The position numbers and the translations under genes were made by a program. From Elusimicrobiota bacterium (GTDB lineage Bacteria > Elusimicrobiota > Elusimicrobia > Elusimicrobiales > Elusimicrobiaceae), in the NCBI GenBank assembly GCA_031271365.1, contig JAISVV010000056.1, positions 1 to 7,154 of the forward strand: 7,154 bases of DNA, read 5' to 3'. The notes under the pieces are model-generated. The model had not been told where the DNA came from. It did no database searches and saw only the letters and a list, made by a program, of their open reading frames with translations. This document shows positions 1 to 4,969 of the stretch, in pieces. Position 1 is the first letter of the stretch; each line of letters starts with the position of its first letter.

Positions 1-854
1 TTAACCTTAAAAAAGATTTGCCCGCTATCCGCGCCATGCAAAAAGAAATTGCTTTGCAGGTGGATAAAACCGCCGACGCCGCCGGCGCCGTTTTGGCCGC
101 CGAAGCGCTTAAAGGGCAAAAGAGCAATATCATCGTAGGCGATACCTACCGGGGCGAAGAAACCCTGCGCCGCAAAGAATATTACCTTGCCAACCCGTCT
201 AAAATACCTTTTTATCAAAAGGAAATGGGCGAAACAAAACGCCGCGACGCATATATTAAAGCCTCAAAAGAAGCCGATAAATTAGAAAACGAATTAATAG
301 CTTTTGTTGACGGCAAAATGTACGCGCTGGACGAAGCCAATTTAGAATTAGCGGCCAAATACTGGGCCGGCCGCGTGCTAAACGATAAAGACACCACGTT
401 TGAAGAACTTGCCGTATATTCTATAAACTGGATTGGAGATAGCAATTTAAAAAATCAGCTTATGATGATGATAAAATATTACGTAGAGCAAGGCAGTATA
501 GCCCCGCTTACGCAAGAAGAACAGCAGGAATATGATAAAAATAAAGATGCAGCTTGGGCCTTATTGCACGCCGGTTTTTTTGATAAAGAGTTAGATGCTT
601 CTTTAAGCGGGGAGGACTGCGTTAATCTCCTTGCGCGCCATTACGCCGAGTATAATGCAAAAAATGATTGGGATTGGGCGTTGATTGCGGGGCATCTTTC
701 CTCCTATCAGGCGGGCGAGAGAATTTTGGCTGAAAGTAAAGAAGCGGTTAAAAATAACGAAGCGCGCCGGCTTTCTTTAGAAGAAAACGAACGCGTTAAC
801 GCCTGCGTAAAAAAACTGCGCGACAATCACCCGCGCAGCGGCGTGGAAATATAA
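1..854 (+). CDS. Protein of unknown function, 5'-truncated (C-terminal ~283 residues)
   Basis: I do not recognise this protein. The reading frame is open from the window edge (first full codon at 3) to the TAA at 852-854, so the true start probably lies upstream. The internal TTG at 18 and ATG at 36 are possible starts, but neither has a Shine-Dalgarno sequence and the residues before them (N-L-K-K-D-L) read like normal coding sequence. The visible part is hydrophilic, rich in Ala, Lys and Glu, and looks mostly alpha-helical. It has no signal peptide, membrane segment or recognisable catalytic motif; there is a short aromatic patch (N-D-W-D-W) near residues 218-222 counted from position 3. 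Only one Cys-containing motif-free pair of cysteines is present (G-E-D-C and N-A-C-V). It ends 19 bases before radA on the same strand. That this is a real gene is well supported by length, codon use and strand; its function is open. Confidence 0.75.
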   Translation, partial: NLKKDLPAIRAMQKEIALQVDKTADAAGAVLAAEALKGQKSNIIVGDTYRGEETLRRKEYYLANPSKIPFYQKEMGETKRRDAYIKASKEADKLENELIAFVDGKMYALDEANLELAAKYWAGRVLNDKDTTFEELAVYSINWIGDSNLKNQLMMMIKYYVEQGSIAPLTQEEQQEYDKNKDAAWALLHAGFFDKELDASLSGEDCVNLLARHYAEYNAKNDWDWALIAGHLSSYQAGERILAESKEAVKNNEARRLSLEENERVNACVKKLRDNHPRSGVEI

Positions 855-856
855 AC

Positions 857-862
857 TATAAT
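857..862 (+). promoter_or_regulatory. Candidate -10 box (TATAAT) just upstream of radA
   Basis: A perfect TATAAT lies in the 19-base gap between the unknown gene and radA, 11 bases before the radA ATG. If used, transcription would begin near 868-870, giving a nearly leaderless mRNA with a 4-6 base leader. This fits the lack of a Shine-Dalgarno sequence before radA. There is no -35 match at 16-18 bases spacing and no TGn extension, and such AT-rich hexamers arise by chance, so this is tentative. Confidence 0.35.
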
Positions 863-873
863 ATCAGTAAGCT

Positions 874-2232
874 ATGAAATTTAAAACCATCTACCAATGC
901 CAAAAGTGCGGGCAGCAAACGCCAAAGTGGGCCGGCCAATGCCCCGCCTGCGGCGAGTGGAATACCCTTGCCGAAGAAGTTATTAAGCCGGAAAGCAAAG
1001 CCGCGCCCAAAAATAAATCGCTGACGGATTTTACCTCCGAAATCACCCCTTTAACCCAAGGAGCGGCTTTAAAAGAAGAACGCTACCCCAGCGGCGTTAA
1101 AGAATTTGACCGCCTTTTATCCGGCGGCCTGGTTAAAGGCCAGCTTATTTTGCTTGCGGGCGCGCCGGGCATAGGCAAAAGCACGCTTATGCTGCAAATT
1201 GCCGGCGCGCTTTCCAAAGACAAAAAGGTTTTATATGTATCGGGGGAAGAGAGCATACCCCAAATTTCCGCCCGCGCCAAACGCCTTAACTGCGGGGGGG
1301 AAAACATCCTTCTCCTCTCCGAAACCAATACCGAAAACGTCATAGCCGCCGTTGATAAAACCGCGCCCGACGTGCTTATAATAGACTCCATACAAACGCT
1401 GTACCACCCGCAGTTTAGCTCTTCGGCCGGCACCATAGGCCAAGTGCGCGAAAACGCCGGCGAAATCCTTCGCCTGGCAAAGCCAAAAGGCATAAGCGTT
1501 TTTATCCTTGGCCACGTAACCAAGGACGGCGCCCTTGCCGGCCCCAAAGTTTTAGAACATATGGTGGACACCGTTTTATATTTTGACACCGAAAAGGACA
1601 GCCTGCTGCGCCTTATCCGCGCGCACAAAAACCGCTTTGGCGCAACGTCCGAGGTGGCTTTGTTTAAAATGACCGCCAAAGGCTTAGAAGACGTGGAAGA
1701 CGCCAGCGCCTATTTTGCCCAAACCTCGCGCGCGCAAAGCCTGGTAGGCCGCGCGTTCAGCGTCAGCCTGGAAGGCGCAAGGCCTATTTTAACCGAGGTG
1801 CAGGCCTTGGTAAGCCCAACCCATTTCCCCTACCCGCGGCGCATAGCAACCGGCATGGATTTAAACCGCTGCCAAATGCTTTTGGCCGCGCTGGAAAAAC
1901 ACGTAAGCCTTAATTTAGATACGAAAGACGTTTACGTAAGCCTTGCCGGCGGCGTTAAAATTAACGACCCCGCCTTAGATTTAGCCGTCTGCGCCGCCGT
2001 AATAAGCTCCGCGCGCGACATAGCTTTGCCCGCCGCGTCGGCCTTTATCGGCGAGGTGGGCATATTAGGCCAGGTAGCCCCCGCCGGCGCCATGGAGCGG
2101 CGCATAGAAGAAGCCCGCCGCCTGGCAATGTCCAAAATCCATACTGCCAAAACCAACAATAAAACCGCCGCCAAAGGCGGCGATATCATAGAAGTGCAAG
2201 ACTTGCTTTCCTTGGCGGCAAAACTCAGGTAA
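874..2232 (+). CDS. radA: DNA repair/recombination protein RadA (Sms)
   Basis: RadA is a RecA-related cytosolic ATPase and DNA helicase that promotes branch migration and processing of recombination intermediates. All family domains are present in 452 residues, the usual length. An N-terminal C4 zinc finger has Cys9, Cys12, Cys23 and Cys26. The Walker A motif is at 96-104 (GAPGIGKST, Lys102), the Walker B at about 167-171 (VLIID), and the RadA-specific KNRFG motif at 252-256. The C-terminal third (about 285-452) is the Lon-protease-like domain, with the P-R-R-x-A-T-G-x-D-L-N-R segment (321-332) and the A-G-G-V-K region (368-372); as in other RadA proteins it has no Lon-type Ser-Lys protease dyad. 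The ATG at 874 directly precedes the zinc finger, so the start is firm although no Shine-Dalgarno is visible. It is followed by a yacL-type gene, as in Firmicutes, but without disA between them. Confidence 0.97.
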   Translation: MKFKTIYQCQKCGQQTPKWAGQCPACGEWNTLAEEVIKPESKAAPKNKSLTDFTSEITPLTQGAALKEERYPSGVKEFDRLLSGGLVKGQLILLAGAPGIGKSTLMLQIAGALSKDKKVLYVSGEESIPQISARAKRLNCGGENILLLSETNTENVIAAVDKTAPDVLIIDSIQTLYHPQFSSSAGTIGQVRENAGEILRLAKPKGISVFILGHVTKDGALAGPKVLEHMVDTVLYFDTEKDSLLRLIRAHKNRFGATSEVALFKMTAKGLEDVEDASAYFAQTSRAQSLVGRAFSVSLEGARPILTEVQALVSPTHFPYPRRIATGMDLNRCQMLLAALEKHVSLNLDTKDVYVSLAGGVKINDPALDLAVCAAVISSARDIALPAASAFIGEVGILGQVAPAGAMERRIEEARRLAMSKIHTAKTNNKTAAKGGDIIEVQDLLSLAAKLR

Positions 2233-2239
2233 CGCATTT

Positions 2240-2248
2240 TGATATAAT
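2240..2248 (+). promoter_or_regulatory. Extended -10 promoter (TGATATAAT) for the yacL-ispD-ispF-cysS operon
   Basis: TGATATAAT matches the extended -10 consensus (TGn plus TATAAT at 2243-2248). It starts 8 bases after the radA stop codon, in the only substantial gap (85 bases) of the plus-strand run. No good -35 box stands 16-18 bases upstream, which extended -10 promoters can tolerate. Predicted transcription start is about 2254-2256, giving a leader of roughly 63 bases before the ATG at 2318. It would serve the five tightly packed genes to the end of cysS. Confidence 0.55.
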
Positions 2249-2257
2249 GTATAGATA

Positions 2258-2289
2258 CCCGCGCGTGCGTACGGGGGGCGCGTCGCGGG
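2258..2289 (+). promoter_or_regulatory. GC-rich hairpin at the 5' end of the yacL leader
   Basis: Bases 2258-2268 (CCCGCGCGTGC) pair with 2278-2289 (GCGCGTCGCGGG). The stem has 11 base pairs, ten Watson-Crick and one G-U, with a single bulged T at 2283 and a 9-base G-rich loop. It would begin within a few bases of the predicted transcript start. No T-run follows (next bases GATACTTTACC), so it does not look like an intrinsic terminator for radA. A competing hairpin is possible between GGGG at 2287-2290 and CCCC at 2299-2302, just before the ribosome binding site. Role unknown: transcript stabilisation or leader regulation are both possible. Confidence 0.5.
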
Positions 2290-2302
2290 GATACTTTACC
2301 CC

Positions 2303-2308
2303 GAAGGA
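2303..2308 (+). promoter_or_regulatory. Ribosome binding site of the yacL-type gene
   Basis: GAAGGA lies 9 bases before the ATG at 2318. It is the clearest Shine-Dalgarno in the window with that of the lipoprotein gene, and it fixes the start at 2318. It lies immediately 3' of the CCCC tract that could pair with the end of the leader hairpin. Confidence 0.7.
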
Positions 2309-2317
2309 TAAAATTTT

Positions 2318-3271
2318 ATGCCGCTTTGGATTTTCCGCCTGTCGGCTTTGATGGGCCTTCCGTTCTTAGTTTATATTTTTGTAGCGCAGGATTTGTACAG
2401 CCTGGCCCTTGCTTTTTTGTGCGGCCTGGTAGTTGTACTGGCCGAATATTTTGTGCGCAGCGTAAAGCTTGTAAGCATTATGATTGCCATTTTCGGCGCG
2501 TTGTGCGGCTATGCCATGTATATGCTGTTTGACTATATCGTGCTAAAGATGGGCATTCCCGACGTAGACCTTTATTGGGCCATGCACAAAACCATAGCCG
2601 CCGGCAGCTTAACCGTGCTGGCCGGGTTTTTAAGCATTTTAAAAGCCTCGGAAATTGAGGGCCTCTCCAAGCGCGGCAGCCAAAATAAAATTGTGGACAT
2701 GAGCGCCATCATCGACGGCCGCATAGTTGACTTGTGCGAAACCGGTTTTTTAACCGGCGTTCTGGTAATACCGCAGTTTGTGATAGAAAAACTTACCGCG
2801 CTGGCCTCCTCAAAAGATTTGATGGAAAAGGCCCGCGGCCGCCGCGGGCTTGATATAGTGTCGCGCCTTAAAGAAATTAAGGCCGTGCCCGTTAAAACCA
2901 CCACAAAAGATTTTAAAGCCGTCGGCGATATAGACCGCGTTGTCGCGCTGGCCTCTCACTTTGACGGGGAAATTGTAACAATAGATTTTAACGTCAATAA
3001 AGCGGCCGTAATTAAAGACGTGCCCGTTTTAAATATAAGCGATTTAACCACCGCTCTGAAGCCCGTGGTGCTCCCCGGCGAGAGTATGTCCATCTTTATC
3101 ATGAAAGAAGGCAAAGAGCAGGAGCAGGGCATAGGCTATCTAGACGACGGCACCATGGTGGTGGTGGAAGGCGCGCGCCGCCATATCGGCAAACGCGCCG
3201 AGGTTGCGGTGCATTCTATTTTGCAAACTTCTTCCGGCCGCATGATTTTTGCCAAAGTTAAGCACGAGTAA
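2318..3271 (+). CDS. yacL: Membrane-anchored PIN-TRAM domain protein, YacL family
   Basis: This 317-residue protein belongs to the YacL family: an N-terminal membrane anchor, a PIN nuclease-like domain and a C-terminal TRAM RNA-binding domain. About four hydrophobic segments are seen near residues 5-24, 27-46, 51-72 and 92-110. The PIN domain follows, with candidate metal-binding acids Asp127 (I-V-D-M-S), Asp133, Glu157 (I-P-Q-F-V-I-E), Asp204/Asp206 and Asp223 (T-I-D-F-N), and the family's R-G-R-R-G-L-D stretch at 173-179. The TRAM domain (about 251-317) has L-P-G-E, G-x-G-Y-L-D-D-G-T-M-V-V-V-E-G and a final S-G-R-M-I-F-A. Family members are presumed RNases at the inner face of the membrane, but the substrate is not established. 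It is somewhat shorter than Bacillus YacL, mainly in the N-terminal part. The stop codon abuts the ispD ATG with no gap, so the two are translationally coupled. Confidence 0.92.
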   Translation: MPLWIFRLSALMGLPFLVYIFVAQDLYSLALAFLCGLVVVLAEYFVRSVKLVSIMIAIFGALCGYAMYMLFDYIVLKMGIPDVDLYWAMHKTIAAGSLTVLAGFLSILKASEIEGLSKRGSQNKIVDMSAIIDGRIVDLCETGFLTGVLVIPQFVIEKLTALASSKDLMEKARGRRGLDIVSRLKEIKAVPVKTTTKDFKAVGDIDRVVALASHFDGEIVTIDFNVNKAAVIKDVPVLNISDLTTALKPVVLPGESMSIFIMKEGKEQEQGIGYLDDGTMVVVEGARRHIGKRAEVAVHSILQTSSGRMIFAKVKHE

Positions 3272-3943
3272 ATGAAAGCGGTTTCCGTTATTATAGTTGC
3301 CGGCGGCGCCGGTAAACGCATGGGGCGGCCAAAACAAATGCTGCTTATAGGCGCCAAAGCCGTTTTGGCGCGCAGCGTAGAGGCTATGGCGGCGGTTAAA
3401 CCCGCGCAGATTATAGTTGTAACCGCGCCGGATATCTTTACAAAATTAAGCAAAACGTACGCGGGTTTAGAATATGCGCCGGCGGGGCAGACGCGGCTTC
3501 AGTCGGTGATAAACGGCGTAAGCAAGGTAAGCCCAAAAAGCAAACTTATTGCGGTGCACGACGGCGCGCGGCCTTTTGTAAGCCCCGCCGCCGCTTTGGC
3601 CTGCCTTAAAGCGGCGGCTAAAAATAAAGCCGCCGTTTTGGCCGCGCCGGTTAAAGATACTATTAAAGTCGTAAAATCAGGCCGCGTGGTTAAAACGTTG
3701 GACCGCGCCCTTTTATACGCCGCGCAAACGCCGCAGTGTTACCGGGCGCAAACGCTTAAGGCCGCGCTTAAAAAATACGGCCGTCTTAAAAACGCCACGG
3801 ACGAGAGCCAGCTGGTAGAAAAAATGGGCGTAAAAGTAGCGGCGGTTTTATCCGGCTATGAAAACATAAAAATAACCACGCCCGAGGATTTAATTTTCGC
3901 GGACGCCATATGCAAAACAAAAAAGAAAAACAAATTAAAGTAG
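3272..3943 (+). CDS. ispD: 2-C-methyl-D-erythritol 4-phosphate cytidylyltransferase (IspD)
   Basis: IspD transfers CMP from CTP to MEP, giving CDP-methylerythritol, the third step of the MEP isoprenoid pathway in the cytosol. The 223 residues carry the family motifs: the CTP-binding loop A-G-G-A-G-K-R-M-G (10-18) with Arg16 and Lys21, G-Q-T-R-L-Q-S-V (72-79), V-H-D-G-A-R-P-F (95-102, Asp97), A-P-V-K-D-T-I-K (125-132), Q-T-P-Q (152-155), T-D-E-S (176-179) and N-I-K-I-T-T-P-E-D (198-206, Lys200). The CTP loop is about two residues shorter than usual between the Arg and the P-K-Q (R-M-G-R-P-K-Q), a spacing that resembles MobA/MocA-type nucleotidyltransferases; the later motifs are IspD-specific, so the assignment stands. 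The Lys-rich tail is encoded inside a 34-base overlap with ispF. No Shine-Dalgarno is evident; the ATG follows the yacL stop directly. Confidence 0.96.
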   Translation: MKAVSVIIVAGGAGKRMGRPKQMLLIGAKAVLARSVEAMAAVKPAQIIVVTAPDIFTKLSKTYAGLEYAPAGQTRLQSVINGVSKVSPKSKLIAVHDGARPFVSPAAALACLKAAAKNKAAVLAAPVKDTIKVVKSGRVVKTLDRALLYAAQTPQCYRAQTLKAALKKYGRLKNATDESQLVEKMGVKVAAVLSGYENIKITTPEDLIFADAICKTKKKNKLK

Positions 3944-4404
3944 GTTTCGGGTTTGACATACACCGCCTTGTGGAAGGCCGCAGGCTTATCATAGGCGGTG
4001 CGGACCTTGGCTATAATAAAGGCCTTTTGGGCCACTCCGACGGCGACGTTTTGCTGCACGCCGTCTGCGACGCCGCCCTTGGCGCCTGCGCCGCCGGCGA
4101 GATAGGCCAGTATTATCCCCCGACGGACGCTACTATCGCCGGTATTTCCAGCGTGGTTATAACAAAACGCGTTTTGGAAGTTTTAGAAGAGCGCGGCGCG
4201 CAAATTGCGCATATAGACGCAACAATTATCGCCGAAGAACCTAAAATGCGCCCGCATTACGATTTAGTGCGCGCCAGCCTGGATAAAATTTTTAAACTGG
4301 GCCTTGAAAATATCAGCTTTAAAGCCAAAAGCCACGAAGGCCTTGGCGAAATAGGCCGCGGCGAGGCTATCGCCTGCCATGCGGTTGTTACAATAAAAAT
4401 GTAG
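3910..4404 (+). CDS. ispF: 2-C-methyl-D-erythritol 2,4-cyclodiphosphate synthase (IspF)
   Basis: IspF cyclises CDP-methylerythritol 2-phosphate to MEcPP with loss of CMP, working as a trimer with one divalent metal per active site. The 164 residues hold metal ligands Asp16 and His18 (F-D-I-H-R) and His50, with His42 in the G-H-S-D-G-D-V-L-L-H segment (41-50). A-E-E-P-K-M-R-P-H (108-116) and the C-terminal G-R-G-E-A-I-A match the family. Departures: G-E-I-G instead of the usual G-D-I-G (Glu64), Y-P-P-T-D instead of F-P-D-T-D, and G-L-G-E-I-G-R where Phe is common before I-G-R. The start is the ATG at 3910, giving an N-terminus about eight residues longer than E. coli IspF and Lys-rich; no Shine-Dalgarno is visible. 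The gene begins 34 bases inside ispD, in the -1 frame, so it depends on coupled re-initiation or possibly frameshifting. Confidence 0.95.
   Translation: MQNKKEKQIKVGFGFDIHRLVEGRRLIIGGADLGYNKGLLGHSDGDVLLHAVCDAALGACAAGEIGQYYPPTDATIAGISSVVITKRVLEVLEERGAQIAHIDATIIAEEPKMRPHYDLVRASLDKIFKLGLENISFKAKSHEGLGEIGRGEAIACHAVVTIKM
3919..3925 (+). other. Candidate -1 frameshift heptamer (A AAA AAG) in the ispD/ispF overlap
   Basis: The heptamer AAAAAAG is phased in the ispD frame as A | AAA | AAG (Thr216 third base, Lys217, Lys218), the X-XXY-YYZ arrangement of the E. coli dnaX slippery site. A slip of -1 puts the ribosome in the ispF frame, reading on through E-K-Q-I-K-V-G into the whole IspF domain; the unshifted ribosome stops at TAG 3941-3943. 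Downstream, CACCGCCT (3961-3968) can pair with AGGCGGTG (3993-4000), but this begins 35 bases after the heptamer, much beyond the usual 5-9, and no Shine-Dalgarno-like stimulator stands 10-14 bases upstream. The phasing is a fact; use as a frameshift site is inference. Confidence 0.35.
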
Positions 4405-4407
4405 AGG
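4403..4407 (+). promoter_or_regulatory. Ribosome binding site of the lipoprotein gene
   Basis: AGAGG overlaps the ispF TAG stop codon and lies 7 bases before the ATG at 4415. It fixes the lipoprotein start so that the signal peptide begins M-T-K. Confidence 0.65.
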
Positions 4408-4414
4408 TAATAAG

Positions 4415-4969
4415 ATGACCAAAACTTACTTAACGCTTTTCTTTGCCGCATTAATTTTATCGGCCTGCGGCGGCGCCAAAAATTATAAAACCTATCAGGG
4501 CATAAATTACCAGGATTACGAACGCCGGGGCCAAAGCGCCGCCGCGGCGCAAATTACGCTTGAGGGCGTACAGCAAAGCGATATCGAGGCGCCCAAATTT
4601 GATTTTGAAGTGGACGCCTTCGGCAACGAAGTGATAGAAAGCGTGGGCAGCTCTTACGGCGAAGCGGTGGTTGCCATGGCCTCTAAAAAAGTGTTTTTGG
4701 ATAAAGAAGCGCAAACAAAGGATATTGCCGTTTTGCAGCGCGTTTTAGACAGCGCCTATCAGGTCGCCCAGCAGCAGTACAGGCCGGCGGGGTTTACGTA
4801 TTCCATGTCGCCGGCGGGCACGGTTAACCCGCTTGCCGTGATGGACGTGCAATGTATTTTGGGCGAGACGTCCGCCAACGCCAGAGGCAAAGAAACGTGC
4901 GATTTATTTTTTGAAGAAATAGAAAAACAATACGCTCTGGAAAGCGCTAAAGAGGCGCAACTGCAATGA
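4415..4969 (+). CDS. Small predicted lipoprotein of unknown function
   Basis: The 184-residue product has a type II signal peptide: a charged Thr-Lys start, a hydrophobic stretch at residues 5-15 and the lipobox L-S-A-C (15-18), so Cys18 should be lipidated and the protein anchored to a membrane on the periplasmic side. Gly-Gly follows the Cys; no Asp at +2, so outer-membrane delivery is plausible if the host is a diderm. The mature part is hydrophilic, with an acidic segment (about 49-75), a helical region (about 80-122, S-Y-G-E-A-V onward) and a tail with Cys147 and Cys162 that could form a disulfide. I see no known domain. It starts 10 bases after ispF and its stop overlaps the cysS start (ATGA), so it is cotranscribed with housekeeping genes, which suggests a constitutive role. 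It occupies the position held by gltX-cysE in Bacillus. Confidence 0.88.
   Translation: MTKTYLTLFFAALILSACGGAKNYKTYQGINYQDYERRGQSAAAAQITLEGVQQSDIEAPKFDFEVDAFGNEVIESVGSSYGEAVVAMASKKVFLDKEAQTKDIAVLQRVLDSAYQVAQQQYRPAGFTYSMSPAGTVNPLAVMDVQCILGETSANARGKETCDLFFEEIEKQYALESAKEAQLQ
4951..4955 (+). promoter_or_regulatory. Ribosome binding site of cysS
   Basis: AGAGG lies inside the end of the lipoprotein gene, 10 bases before the cysS ATG at 4966. Together with the ATGA stop/start overlap it supports coupled translation. Confidence 0.5.

Noticed and set aside
1083..1679. Long open frame (198 codons) antisense to radA
   Set aside because: It lies wholly inside a fully conserved radA, its composition (Ser, Arg, Ala rich) is that expected for the complement of GC-biased codons, and it has no ribosome binding site or domain.
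2258..2289. Leader hairpin as an intrinsic terminator of radA
   Set aside because: The stem is strong but no T-run follows it, and it lies downstream of the extended -10 box, which fits a leader element better.
3926..3931. Second A-run (AAAAAC) as another slippery site
   Set aside because: It is preceded by G, so it does not complete an X-XXY-YYZ heptamer in the ispD frame.
3965..3978. Small hairpin GCCTT-GTGG-AAGGC as frameshift stimulator
   Set aside because: It is perfect but only five base pairs, starts 39 bases after the slippery heptamer, and encodes conserved IspF residues, so coincidence is likely.
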